Of a DNA stretch of 64,000 bases, positions 8,717 through 17,180 are shown in pieces (position 1 is the first letter of the stretch; the number at the start of each line of letters is the position of its first letter). Under the pieces are notes generated by a model. It did no database searches and was not told where the DNA came from. It saw nothing but the letters and a program-made list of their open reading frames with translations. The stretch comes from Asticcacaulis sp. AND118 (GTDB taxonomy: Bacteria; Pseudomonadota; Alphaproteobacteria; Caulobacterales; Caulobacteraceae), in assembly GCF_020535245.1 (NCBI RefSeq), contig NZ_CP084910.1:2518501-2582500 (forward strand). The letters run 5' to 3'. Made by a program: the position numbers and the translations under genes.

Positions 8717-9526
8717 ATGCTGCGTCGTGCCCTTGTCTCCGCGCTTGCCATCGCCTCTATCCTGAGCGTTCCAGCCTTCGCCGCGCCCGCAAAACCGGCC
8801 GATACCCGCCCCGTCCGCGTCATTCTGGTCGGCGACTCGACCATGACCGACAAGTCGGGCTACGGCAAAGGCTTCTGCGCGCAGTTCAAGCCCGAAGTCA
8901 CCTGCGTCAACGCCGCGCGTGGTGGCCGCTCGTCCAAGAGCTATCGCGTCGAAGGCCTGTGGGACAAGATCACCGAGCAACTGGCCGACACGTCCTTCTC
9001 GAAGACCTACGTCCTGATCCAGTTCGGGCACAATGACGGCTCGTCGCGCCCTGAACGCCATACCGACATCGAGACCGAGTTCGGTCCCAATATCCGCGGT
9101 TACGTGCGGGATGTGAAAAAGGCCGGCGCCGTGCCGGTGCTGGTCACGCCGCTGACCCAACGTCATTTCCGCGATGGCAAGCTCAAGAGCGATCTGCTCC
9201 CCTGGGCGCAGGTGACGCGCCTGATCGCGCGCAGCACCGACACGACTCTGGTCGATCTCTACGCCGAAGGTCAGGCCAAGGTACAGGAAATGGGCATCGC
9301 CGAGTCCCTGACTCTGGCCGGACAACCCGTGCCGCAGAACGTGCTCGACGCCGCACCGACCGGCACGACGGTCCCCGCCAAATTCACCGATGCGTCGCAA
9401 GGTCAGGGTACGGCTCAGGCCTTCGACTACACGCATCTCGGCCCCAAGGGCTCGGACTATTTCGGCAAGATGGTGGTGGATCTGTGGGTCGCCGCCGATC
9501 CGAAGGTGACCGCGCTGGTGAAGTAG
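8717..9526 (+). CDS. Secreted rhamnogalacturonan acetylesterase-like SGNH hydrolase (CE12 type)
   Basis: 269 aa from the ATG at 8717, chosen because it follows GGGGAG and opens a clean signal peptide (MLRRALVSALAIASILSVPAFA); the reading frame upstream is open but lacks signal-peptide sense. SGNH blocks: GDSTMTD (nucleophile Ser), AARGGRSSKSY (Gly block), FGHNDGSS (Asn block) and DYTHLGPKG (Asp/His block). CE12 enzymes remove acetyl groups from pectic rhamnogalacturonan in the periplasm or outside the cell. The AT-rich 100 bp upstream probably holds its promoter. It fits the polysaccharide-use theme of the region. Confidence 0.87.
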   Translation: MLRRALVSALAIASILSVPAFAAPAKPADTRPVRVILVGDSTMTDKSGYGKGFCAQFKPEVTCVNAARGGRSSKSYRVEGLWDKITEQLADTSFSKTYVLIQFGHNDGSSRPERHTDIETEFGPNIRGYVRDVKKAGAVPVLVTPLTQRHFRDGKLKSDLLPWAQVTRLIARSTDTTLVDLYAEGQAKVQEMGIAESLTLAGQPVPQNVLDAAPTGTTVPAKFTDASQGQGTAQAFDYTHLGPKGSDYFGKMVVDLWVAADPKVTALVK

Positions 9527-9556
9527 TCCCTTCTCCCCGCCCGCGGGGAGAAGGGA
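9527..9556. terminator. Perfect 14-bp hairpin between convergent genes
   Basis: TCCCTTCTCCCCGC is followed by a 2-nt loop and its exact complement, directly after the acetylesterase stop and just before the stop of the convergent DsbA-like gene. There is no T-run, so it may stop transcription poorly; it could instead block 3' decay or be a minimal repeat unit. Confidence 0.5.
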
Positions 9557-10252
9557 TTAGCGACATACACCGTCATCGCACGTCGGGCCGGCCTTCACTT
9601 CGGTCGGCAGATCGTCCCACGCCCGGTTCAGCACCTGCGTAAAGCCCTCAACCGGCTGAGCCCCCGACACCGCATAGCGGTCGTTCACAACAAAGAACGG
9701 CACGCCCTGCACGCCGCGCGCGGTGATGAATTCCTGTTCCTCCAGCACCGTATCGGCATAACGATCGGTCTTCAGAAACGCCTCGACCTCTGCACGATCC
9801 AGTCCGATCTCGACCGCCAGAGCACCGAGGCTTGCTTCGTCGAACAGGGACTGCGTTTCGGCGAAATAGGCGCGATAAAGCCGCTCGACCGCCTCGGCCG
9901 CCAGCCCCTTGTCCTGCGCGAATTTCACCAGCCGATGCGCCTTCAGCGTATCGCCGTACAGCGTTCCGTCGAGCTTCATATTGAGCCCGGCGGCAGCGGC
10001 CATCTGCTCTACCCGCGACTGATTCTGTTGGGCCTGGTCCGGCGTCAGACCGTACTTCTGCTGCAACATCTGCCCCACCGGCGCGACCGGGGCATCCGGG
10101 CCCAGCCGGAAGGCGTGATGGCGCACCGTCACCTGATGCTTACCCTCAAAGCCTTCCAGCGCAGCCTCAAAGTGGCGCTTGCCGATCCAGCAGAAGGGAC
10201 AGATCAGATCGGACCAGATATCGACGGTAATCGGGCTTGGGGACACGGACAT
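9557..10252 (-). CDS. DsbA-family oxidoreductase, FrnE-like (2-hydroxychromene-2-carboxylate isomerase superfamily)
   Basis: 231 aa from the ATG at 10252 (MSVSPSPITVDIWSD), which has AGGAGA 6 nt upstream; an ATG 24 nt earlier lacks this. The thioredoxin-fold active site is C-P-F-C in SDLICPFCWIGKRHFE. The insert region (VRHHAFRLGPDAP, then MAAAAGL) and the GVPFFVVNDRYAVSGAQP cis-Pro loop match FrnE-like proteins, which are cytoplasmic (no signal peptide here). A C-terminal CDDGVCR adds a second Cys pair. Substrate unknown; a redox or isomerase role is inferred. It may be the last gene of the GH97/esterase transcript (68-nt gap). Confidence 0.85.
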   Translation of the reverse strand: MSVSPSPITVDIWSDLICPFCWIGKRHFEAALEGFEGKHQVTVRHHAFRLGPDAPVAPVGQMLQQKYGLTPDQAQQNQSRVEQMAAAAGLNMKLDGTLYGDTLKAHRLVKFAQDKGLAAEAVERLYRAYFAETQSLFDEASLGALAVEIGLDRAEVEAFLKTDRYADTVLEEQEFITARGVQGVPFFVVNDRYAVSGAQPVEGFTQVLNRAWDDLPTEVKAGPTCDDGVCR

Positions 10253-10320
10253 GAAACTTCTCCTGTGCGGTTTCATATCGGCCTTTCAGAGCCCCTGCGC
10301 AAGCAGGGAGAAAAAGGTAA

Positions 10321-11280
10321 CTACGGCGCCAGCAGGAAACCCAGCGGAATATCCACCCGCGCCCGCCAGTCGGCTTCGTTGTGCGTCGTACCCTCAAACA
10401 CCGAAGCCCGCCAGTTGCGCCCTTCCACCCAGCCATAGCGCGGCAGCACCGTCTCCATCTTCTGGCTGTAGGGCCGGTAGTTGGAATCGAGATCGCGGGT
10501 GCCGTGGTCCATATAGAGCCGTTGGCGCTTCGGGTCGAAATGCGCCGTGCGCAACCACGCCTCCCACGCCTGCGCCGTGGCATCAGCCGCCGCCTCACGC
10601 GCCTCAGGCGTCGTCGGTGGCGCCATCAGCGGCCAGTGGATCGAGACGCAGGCCGCCCGCCCGAAGACCTGCGGATACTCGCCCAGCGCATAGAGCGAGA
10701 TCAGCCCGCCCATGCTGGAGCCCATGATGCTGGTGTGGGCAGCGTCGGTGCGCGTGCGATAGGTACGGTCGATAAAGGGCTTCAACTCGCTGACCAGAAA
10801 GCGCAGATAGTCGTCGGCCTTAAGCTCGCCCTTGGCCATATCCGTCACCTGTGCGCGCATCTCCGGCGGCAGATAGGCCGCCAGCTTCTGCGGGAAGTAG
10901 TCGGCATAACGCGTAGGGGAATTCCACACGCCGACGACGATCACCTTCTGCCCCATGGCGCTCAGGGCCTCGTCTATGCCCCATTCCTGGCCGCCATAGG
11001 CGGTGGACGTCTCAAACAGGTTCTGCCCGTCGTGCATATAGATGACCGGCAGGCGCGGCCCCCTGGGATCATACCCTTCGGGCACCCATACCCAGACATT
11101 GCGCGCGCTGACGAAACGCGAGGCAAAGGCTTCGTATTTATCGAGCCGCCCGTGCGGCACGTCGGGGGTGCCCCTGACAATCTGCGCCGGCACAGGATCA
11201 GGGCGGTGGGCGGCCCCTGCGCCCACCGGCACGGTAAGCGTCAGGATCGCGAGGATCGCAATAAAGGCACGCATGGTCAC
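10321..11280 (-). CDS. Secreted alpha/beta-hydrolase esterase (enterochelin esterase/CE1-like)
   Basis: 319 aa. The GTG at 11280 overlaps the upstream GH97 stop as GTGA; an ATG two codons later is the alternative. Signal peptide MRAFIAILAILTLTVPVGAGA. Alpha/beta-hydrolase features: VWVWVPEGYDP, LPVIYMHDGQNLF, nucleophile elbow GSSMGG, and a late catalytic His in GTTHNEADW. These match the putative-esterase family of Fes and feruloyl/acetylxylan esterases. Coupling to a GH97 alpha-glucosidase suggests that it removes acyl or phenolic groups from glycans or releases sugar esters in the periplasm. The actual substrate is unknown. Confidence 0.85.
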   Translation of the reverse strand: MTMRAFIAILAILTLTVPVGAGAAHRPDPVPAQIVRGTPDVPHGRLDKYEAFASRFVSARNVWVWVPEGYDPRGPRLPVIYMHDGQNLFETSTAYGGQEWGIDEALSAMGQKVIVVGVWNSPTRYADYFPQKLAAYLPPEMRAQVTDMAKGELKADDYLRFLVSELKPFIDRTYRTRTDAAHTSIMGSSMGGLISLYALGEYPQVFGRAACVSIHWPLMAPPTTPEAREAAADATAQAWEAWLRTAHFDPKRQRLYMDHGTRDLDSNYRPYSQKMETVLPRYGWVEGRNWRASVFEGTTHNEADWRARVDIPLGFLLAP

Positions 11281-13382
11281 AACGCCTTGAAACGGATGGC
11301 CTGACCGCCGCCGGGCGCCAGTTTCAGCGTCAGGCGGTCCTTAGCCGTCACCTTGCGCTTTTCGATGACCATCGAATGCCGCTTGTCCGTGCGATAATCG
11401 GCGTCATCGCCATCGCGATAGATCTGCGCCTCATAGGTCCTGCCCGGCTCAAGGAAGTCGAGCGCTATATCGAGGCGGCGCGCCGCTTCATCCGTCACCG
11501 CTCCCAGATACCAGTCGCGGCTGTTCTTATCGAGGCGCACCAGGGTCGCATAGTCGCCGGGTTCGCCGTTCAGCATCTTCGTATCGGCCCAGTCGGTCGG
11601 CACGTCCTTGATGAACTGAAACGCCGGCATCTCCTTCTCGTAGTTTTCGATCAGGTCGGCCGCCATATGGATCGGCGAATAGAGGGCGACATAAAGCGCC
11701 AGTTGTTTGGCCTTGGTCGAATAGATCGGCTTGCCGTTGCCCTGCAGGGACAGCACGCCCGGCGTAAAGTCCATCGGTCCGGTCAGCATGCGCGTGAAGA
11801 TCAGATTGGCCTCGTGCTCCGGCGGGTTGGGCGGATTGCCCCACGCATTGAACTCCATGCCGCGCTGGCCTTCGCGCGACACCCAGTTGGGATAGGTGCG
11901 GCGCAGACCGGTGTCCTTGATCGGCTCATGGGTGTTGATGGCGATATGGTATTTAGCCGCCGTCTCGGTCACCTTCTGGAAGTGGCGCACCATGTCCTGA
12001 GAATCGTTCCAGGTGTAGTAGGGCTTGCCATCCGCGCCCATCACCTTGGCCCCGCCGCCATCGGCGACATAGCCGGTCTTCACCGCATCGACGCCGTTCT
12101 TCTGGTAGAGGGCAAAGCCGCCGTCCATCCGCGGCTCATAGTGCGCCGCATTGCCGCCCGTTTCGTGGTGGCCGACCAGATGCACGCCCTTCTTTTTGGC
12201 ATAGGCCGACAGCGCCGGCAGGTCGAAATCCGGATAGGCTTCGGTGAAGCTGAACAGGTCGCCGGTGGCGAACCAGTCTTCCCAGCCTTTGTTCCACCCT
12301 TCGACCAGAACGCCGCGGAAGCCATGCTTGGCGGCGAAGTCGATATATTTCCTGGTATATTCCGTCGTCGCCCCGTGTTTCGGTCCGGCTTCCCAGGTCT
12401 TGGTCCCCAGGTGCATGTCCCACCAGATGCCGACATATTTAAACGGCTTGACCCAGCTCACATCGCCCAGTTTGCTCGGCTCATTGAGATTGAGCAGGAT
12501 GTGCGAATGATAGAGGCCCGGGGCGTTGTCGGTGACGATGACCATGCGCCACGGCGTCGGGAACGGCGCATCGCGCACCACGTTCGGCCCGATCGAGGAC
12601 GGAGCCAGCCGCGTCTTCAGCCTTTGACCGTCGACCCGGCGCATCCAGATGGCGGCATAATCGACCAGCGCGGCCTCGTGGAGGCTCATGTAGAGGCCGT
12701 TATCGGTCTTCAGCGTCAGCGGCGTCTGCGCCTCGGCCACCTCGGCCAGCGGGGTCTTCTGGATGATGTATTCTTCGCGGTTCCATTCGCCGGCAACGTT
12801 CCAGAAGGCCGTCGCCTTGTCGCTCACCGCGAACTCGGTCAGTTCGTCGATGATCTTCAGCGTTTTCAGTTGCGGCTGATCGGGGAACTCGTAACGGAAG
12901 CCGAAACCATCGTCGAACAGTCGGAACACCACCGTCATGCGGCGATTGTCGTACTTCTTTTGCACCACATCGACGCGCAGTTCGTTGTGAGTGTCGCGGA
13001 TGGTCTTCCATTCGCCCCACGGCTGCTCCCACGTCTCGTCAAAGGTCGAGGTCGCCGTCTTTTCGACGGTGAAGTTGCGGTCGAGCTTGGGCTGATCGGC
13101 GAGGATGAAACCGAGGCGCGACGGGGCGATGATCTCATGGCCCTTGCGCGCAATGGCGTAGGACAGGCGTCCGTCATTATCGAGCAGCACCTTGACCGCG
13201 ATCACCTTGTTCGGCGATTCCGCCTCGGCGATGACGGCCAGACCGGTGGCCTGACTGTAGGCGGGATCGAGGGTTTCGGCGGCGGCAACGGCGGGCGGCG
13301 CCCATCCGATCGTGGCGGTAGTCATGGCAAGCCCCATCAGTAATGGAACGGCCAAGCTAAATAGATTTGCGGGCGCTGTCAT
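11277..13382 (-). CDS. GH97 alpha-glucosidase (SusB-like)
   Basis: 701 aa with a signal peptide (to about residue 34). Order: N-terminal super-sandwich (about 45-290, with YEFPDQP and WNREEY), catalytic barrel (about 300-590) with GIWWDMHLGTKTW, GVLVEGWNKGW, HHETGGN, DAVKTGYVADGGG and INTHEPIKDTGLRRTYPN, then GMEFNAWG and a C-terminal beta domain. These are hallmark GH97 blocks; the Glu-rich set (VEGW, HHETGG, THEP) suits inverting SusB-type alpha-glucosidases rather than the retaining alpha-galactosidase branch. Upstream lie two copies of a palindromic operator, one perfect, shared with the glucoamylase locus. It heads an operon with the esterase. Confidence 0.93.
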   Translation of the reverse strand: MTAPANLFSLAVPLLMGLAMTTATIGWAPPAVAAAETLDPAYSQATGLAVIAEAESPNKVIAVKVLLDNDGRLSYAIARKGHEIIAPSRLGFILADQPKLDRNFTVEKTATSTFDETWEQPWGEWKTIRDTHNELRVDVVQKKYDNRRMTVVFRLFDDGFGFRYEFPDQPQLKTLKIIDELTEFAVSDKATAFWNVAGEWNREEYIIQKTPLAEVAEAQTPLTLKTDNGLYMSLHEAALVDYAAIWMRRVDGQRLKTRLAPSSIGPNVVRDAPFPTPWRMVIVTDNAPGLYHSHILLNLNEPSKLGDVSWVKPFKYVGIWWDMHLGTKTWEAGPKHGATTEYTRKYIDFAAKHGFRGVLVEGWNKGWEDWFATGDLFSFTEAYPDFDLPALSAYAKKKGVHLVGHHETGGNAAHYEPRMDGGFALYQKNGVDAVKTGYVADGGGAKVMGADGKPYYTWNDSQDMVRHFQKVTETAAKYHIAINTHEPIKDTGLRRTYPNWVSREGQRGMEFNAWGNPPNPPEHEANLIFTRMLTGPMDFTPGVLSLQGNGKPIYSTKAKQLALYVALYSPIHMAADLIENYEKEMPAFQFIKDVPTDWADTKMLNGEPGDYATLVRLDKNSRDWYLGAVTDEAARRLDIALDFLEPGRTYEAQIYRDGDDADYRTDKRHSMVIEKRKVTAKDRLTLKLAPGGGQAIRFKAL

Positions 13383-13445
13383 CGTCTCTGTCTCCCTGTT
13401 CTGTTTGACGATGGCCTAGCACAGGAACCAGGCAAGATCGGCTGC

Positions 13446-13457
13446 ATACGTATTCAG
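13446..13457. promoter_or_regulatory. LacI-type operator, imperfect copy, upstream of GH97 gene
   Basis: CATACGTATTCA is a one-mismatch version of the perfect palindrome centred 32 bp further on (13475-13488). The spacing of about three helical turns allows one regulator tetramer or two dimers to bind the same face. It lies about 65 bp upstream of the GH97 start codon. Confidence 0.65.
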
Positions 13458-13474
13458 AACCGGACACAAGGCGG

Positions 13475-13488
13475 TGAATACGTATTCA
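13475..13488. promoter_or_regulatory. Perfect LacI-type operator TGAATACGTATTCA upstream of GH97 gene
   Basis: A 14-bp perfect palindrome with the central CG step typical of LacI-family operators. The same 14 bp recur at 46829-46842 between the SSS symporter and the glucoamylase. The adjacent LacI gene (13926-14945) is the obvious candidate regulator. This is inference from identity and position. Confidence 0.75.
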
Positions 13489-13559
13489 GATTGCCGCCGT
13501 CCCTGCCCCGACCTAGACCGGTTTCACGATCGGGCTCAGCGCGCCTCCAGAAAAGCGCT

Positions 13560-13730
13560 CAGGCATATGATCAATCGATTTCGCAGGGAAACATAAGGAC
13601 GAAACACCCTGACACCGCTTCTGCCCGTGGCAACGTGCGGAACCACCATTTCAGCCCTGGAATGGTTTCTTCTCAACCTGACTTTTGTGACCCCGTTGCG
13701 CCATCTCCCGTCGCACGGGGTCATTTTTTT
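13560..13730 (+). ncRNA. Candidate small RNA ending in an intrinsic terminator
   Basis: The 543-bp gap between the GH97 and LacI genes holds no convincing protein gene before the A repeat, yet a strong plus-strand terminator ends at 13730. Just before it, GAACCACCATTTCAG and CTGGAATGGTTTC form an imperfect hairpin (13640-13673). The terminator loop carries ATCTCCC, which could pair with ribosome-binding sites. The 5' end is a guess; no promoter was recognised with confidence. It could instead be an untranslated or decayed remnant. Confidence 0.35.
13689..13730 (+). terminator. Rho-independent terminator with no annotated upstream gene
   Basis: GACCCCGTTGCG pairs with CGCACGGGGTC (one bulged T), loop CCATCTCCCGT, followed by A and seven T. 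It is oriented to end a plus-strand transcript, although both flanking genes are on the minus strand. Confidence 0.75.
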
Positions 13731-13737
13731 GCCTGTT

Positions 13738-13920
13738 TCATACCTCCCCAACTCGTTGGGGAGGTGGACCGCACGAGCCGCCAAAGGCGGTGAGATGTGG
13801 TGGGGGGGGGTCTTTCTAAATTTCAAACGGCTGAACTGGCGGATACATCGCAAGATACCCCACCACCCCGCCTGCTTCGCAGCCGCGGTCCCCCTCCCCG
13901 GCATAGCCAGGGAGGTATGA
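13738..13920. repeat. Intergenic repeat family A, copy 1 (full length)
   Basis: 183 bp bounded by TCATACCTCCC at the left and its complement GGGAGGTATGA at the right. Internal pieces: GGGGAGGTGGACCGCACGAGCC, GAGATGTGGTGGGG, a spacer, CCCCACCACCCC and CGCGGTCCCCCTCCCCGGC. The two halves are imperfect mirror images. Other copies are at 17042-17108 (half), 44952-45128 (full) and 41274-41310 (ends only). Confidence 0.78.
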
Positions 13921-13925
13921 ACGGG

Positions 13926-14945
13926 TTATCCCCCGCAGCTCTCGCGGATAATCAGTCGTGTCGGCACGCGCACCGGTTCCACCGGCTCGTCAGCGATCAT
14001 GCGATCCAGCGCGTCGACCAGCGCAATCGCCGCCGCCGTTGTGTCCTGACGCACCGTGCTCAGCGCCGGAGTCGTGCAGGCCGCCGCCCACAGGTCGTCG
14101 AAACCGATCACCGACACGTCCTGCGGCACGCGGCGGCCATGTTTCTGAAGGGCCTGCATCGCCCCGATGGCCGGCAGGTCAGCCGTCGCAAACACCGCGT
14201 CGAAATCCGCCCCGCCGCTCAGCAGTCTCTCGACCGCCGCTGCCCCGTCTTCGCGCGAAATGAAACAGTCGGCCAGCAGCCCGTCATCGATGCTCAGCCC
14301 ATTTTCCCGCAGGGCCCGCGCATAGCCGTCATAGCGGTCGCGGAATTCCGGATGGCTGGACGAAGCTTCGCCCAGAAAGGCGATGCGCCGCCGCCCCAGC
14401 CGGGTCAGATGCGACACGGCCTCATAGGCCCCCTGCGCATTATCCGAGCCGACGCTGTGTCCGGCGCCCGGCTTGACCAGCCCCCAGACGACCCAGGGCT
14501 CACCGATCTCGCTCAGCCCTTCCGCCTTGCGTACATAGTCGTCATAGTCCTTGTACCCCAGCAGGATCAGGCCGTCGGCGCGGCGTGCAAAGCCGTAATC
14601 ATTGCTCCAGCTTTCGCTCTGCTGCTGCAGCGAGGTCAGGACGTCGTAGCCCTTGTGCGCGGCATATTTGAGGATCGCCCCCAGCAACGGCACGAAGAAG
14701 GGATTGATCGGATTGTCCTGATCGAGGTCTTCGGAGATCAGCACGGCTATGGTGTTGATCTTCTTCGACCGCAGCTTCCGCGCATTGACGTCGACCGTAT
14801 AGTTGAGCTGCTGCGCCGCCTCGAAAACGCGTTTGCGCACATCTTCGGACACGGCCGCGGAATGGCTAAGCGCGCGCGACACCGTCGCCTGGGACACGCC
14901 CGCCAATGCCGCGATATCGAAGGATGTCGGTCGTTTGACCCCCAC
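13926..14945 (-). CDS. LacI-family transcriptional regulator (likely alpha-glucan regulon)
   Basis: 339 aa from a GTG with GGGAGG 6 nt upstream. The DNA-binding domain (FDIAALAGVSQATVSRALSH, then the hinge helix VNARKLRSKK) is followed by a periplasmic-binding-protein-like sensor domain ending VPTRLIIRESCGG. It faces away from, and lies about 540 bp from, the GH97 alpha-glucosidase gene, whose promoter holds two ATACGTAT operators. A half-site-like GTATTCGGAATCGAAC precedes its own start (about 14978-14994), so autoregulation is possible. The effector is unknown; maltose or an alpha-glucan fragment fits the neighbours. Confidence 0.9.
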   Translation of the reverse strand: MGVKRPTSFDIAALAGVSQATVSRALSHSAAVSEDVRKRVFEAAQQLNYTVDVNARKLRSKKINTIAVLISEDLDQDNPINPFFVPLLGAILKYAAHKGYDVLTSLQQQSESWSNDYGFARRADGLILLGYKDYDDYVRKAEGLSEIGEPWVVWGLVKPGAGHSVGSDNAQGAYEAVSHLTRLGRRRIAFLGEASSSHPEFRDRYDGYARALRENGLSIDDGLLADCFISREDGAAAVERLLSGGADFDAVFATADLPAIGAMQALQKHGRRVPQDVSVIGFDDLWAAACTTPALSTVRQDTTAAAIALVDALDRMIADEPVEPVRVPTRLIIRESCGG

Positions 14946-14994
14946 CGTAGCCTCCCTTTTTTTTGCGCAGCATAGCTGTATTCGGAATCGAACA

Positions 14995-16971
14995 CTACTC
15001 CTTGACGTAAATGGTCTTCGCCCCGCCCTCGACCGTCGTGCCGTCGGTGCGCGTGGCGCGCAGCGACAGGGTGTGCGGCCCCGGTTTCAGCCCGGCCTTG
15101 TCCAGCCGGAAATCGAATTGCAGCTTCGGCCAGTGGGGATCGTAGCTCAGTTCGGAGGGCGTCTTGAAGCCTTCCGGATCGAGGCCGTAATTGCCCGGCG
15201 TCACCGGCTTGCCGTCGATCAGGACATCGACCTTGGTCACACCCTGCGCATCGGCGGCGATGCCGAAATAGTTGGTCTCGGCCGCGCCATCGAGGAACTG
15301 CCCGCGCGGCGGCTGAGCGATATAGAGTTCCGGCAACAGGGCGCAGGGAACAGCGGCGGCCGGCGTCACGGCGTCCTTGCGCACACGCGCCGTATAAAAG
15401 GCCACCACATTGCGCCCCGGCGGCAGTTCGACGCGCCTATGCAGCTTGATCTGATCGAAGCGCCGACACAGGGTGTTGCGGAATTTCAGTTCTTCCGGCT
15501 GATGGTAGAGATAGCTGGGCTCGGGCAGGACCAGCACCACGCCCTTGCCGGCCTGCGCCGTGATGAGGTCGTCGAAACCGAGGGCCCACGCCTGGCGCGC
15601 GGTGCCGAAACGCGAGAAGCGGTCATAGGGCTCGCCCAGCGTATAGAAGGCGCGCGTCGGCCGGTTGGGGAACTCCAGCCGCACGGCGGGGACGTGGCCC
15701 GACACGGCGACAGCGACCTGCGGACCGAAGCGCTGACGCGCCACAGCCTCGGCTTCGGTAAGCGTCGGGTGCAGCACGGTCCAGTTTTCATTACGCATGA
15801 AGTTCAGCGCCCGCCACTGCCACGGCAGTTTCGCCGTGTTGGCCCAGGCATATTCGTAGACAGTGATGCCGATGCCGGTGGCCAGCGCCAGCACGGGACC
15901 GAGCGCCAGCAAGACCTGCCGAATACGACGGCCATTGAACGACTTGGCGCGATCGACAAAGCCGATCAGCACGCCGGGCAGACCGGCCACCAGCGGCACA
16001 TAAGCCAGAAACGGCCAGTGCGGCATGATCTGCGCATTGGCGGGCGACTGCAGGAAATAGAAGCCGAAGATGAAGGCCCCGACGATGCCCAGCAGGGCGA
16101 TAGCCTTGCGTCGTTGATCCCACACCAGCTTTTTTGCCGCGAAGGCCAGACCGACGAAGAAGACCGGCGAGACCAGCCCGATCTGCTGATTGAGGAAGGC
16201 CGTCATCAGCTTCAGTTCGGGCCGCCAGACGGGACGATTGGTGACGTGGAAGGCGATGGCGGGCCAGTCGTTGAAGACGTTGTACAGCAGCGACGGGACA
16301 AACCCCAAGGCAGCCACGCCGCCCGTGGCCCAGAACTTCGGTCGCATCCACAGCTTGCGCCCGGCGGGCGTCAGCAGGGCGAACAACACGATGCCCGCGC
16401 CGGGAAACAGAAAGCGGAAGTGTACGAACAGACCCAGCGCGCCGCACAGGCCGGTCAGCAGCCACCACTTCCATTCGTCGGTCTTGAACGCCCGCAACAG
16501 GCATCCCAGCATCAGGGCCAGCAGCAGTTGCAGCAGGCCTTCCGGATAGAAGATGGTCCCCGACATCGACAGGGGCGGAATCAACAGCGACAGGATGGCG
16601 GCCCAGATGGCCTCGCGCGCCGGAACCACCGGTCGCGCCATGAACCAGATGGCGAAGGGAATGGCCGTGGCGATCAGCAGCGACAAGATACGCAGCGGCA
16701 GGACGTCGAGCCCGAAGATCACCGTCACCAATCGCGACAACAGAGGGAAGCCGGCGGGAATGTCGGGATAGCCGAGCGCCGGATAGAGTCCGGACACGGC
16801 GAAATGCCCCTCTTCCCAGATGACATTGGCCGTCACGGCGATGTAGAGCTTCCACAGGCAGATTACCGCGCCGATGATCAGGCCGGCGCGGATCAACGTC
16901 CGGTCGTCGCCGAACAAGGGCTTCTGTGCGCCCAGTTCCTCCGGCTCCTGGCCGATTTCGTACAGTTTCAT
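14995..16971 (-). CDS. GT39/ArnT-like integral membrane glycosyltransferase
   Basis: 658 aa. Residues about 30-400 form some 11 hydrophobic helices, followed by a soluble periplasmic C-terminal part (about 400-658) ending in a beta-rich region (GPHTLSLRATRTDGTTVEGG). The first periplasmic loop has VIWEEGHFAVSG where GT39/ArnT-type enzymes usually carry an Asp-Glu pair; here it is Glu-Glu. Such enzymes move sugars from polyprenyl-phosphate donors to lipids or proteins. The target is unknown. It is transcribed toward the LacI gene with a short gap. Confidence 0.7.
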   Translation of the reverse strand: MKLYEIGQEPEELGAQKPLFGDDRTLIRAGLIIGAVICLWKLYIAVTANVIWEEGHFAVSGLYPALGYPDIPAGFPLLSRLVTVIFGLDVLPLRILSLLIATAIPFAIWFMARPVVPAREAIWAAILSLLIPPLSMSGTIFYPEGLLQLLLALMLGCLLRAFKTDEWKWWLLTGLCGALGLFVHFRFLFPGAGIVLFALLTPAGRKLWMRPKFWATGGVAALGFVPSLLYNVFNDWPAIAFHVTNRPVWRPELKLMTAFLNQQIGLVSPVFFVGLAFAAKKLVWDQRRKAIALLGIVGAFIFGFYFLQSPANAQIMPHWPFLAYVPLVAGLPGVLIGFVDRAKSFNGRRIRQVLLALGPVLALATGIGITVYEYAWANTAKLPWQWRALNFMRNENWTVLHPTLTEAEAVARQRFGPQVAVAVSGHVPAVRLEFPNRPTRAFYTLGEPYDRFSRFGTARQAWALGFDDLITAQAGKGVVLVLPEPSYLYHQPEELKFRNTLCRRFDQIKLHRRVELPPGRNVVAFYTARVRKDAVTPAAAVPCALLPELYIAQPPRGQFLDGAAETNYFGIAADAQGVTKVDVLIDGKPVTPGNYGLDPEGFKTPSELSYDPHWPKLQFDFRLDKAGLKPGPHTLSLRATRTDGTTVEGGAKTIYVKE

Positions 16972-17041
16972 TATCCGCGACCTCCCCTACCCTCTATAGC
17001 GGGGTTTGGGCGGGAGGCAATCAAAGTTAAAGCGCCCCCTA

Positions 17042-17108
17042 TCCTACCTCCCTGCCTATGGCGGGGAGGGGGACCGCACGAGTCGAAGGCCGGATGTGGT
17101 GGTGGGGT
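17042..17108. repeat. Intergenic repeat family A, copy 2 (left half only)
   Basis: CCTACCTCCCTGCCTATGGC, GGGGAGGGGGACCGCACGAG and GATGTGGTGGTGGGGT match the left arm and inner part of copies 1 and 3. The right arm is missing, so this is a solo half. It lies between the divergent GT39 and serine dehydratase genes. Confidence 0.65.
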
Positions 17109-17180
17109 GGCTTTGCGGTATCACCCCAACCCGAACCGTGCTAAATCTGCAAAAAAAGTTACAATTGCACCGAGTTTCTC

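Noticed and set aside
13491-13793. 100-aa plus-strand ORF across the terminator
   Set aside because: It runs through the strong terminator at 13689-13730 and into the A repeat, which a real gene would not.
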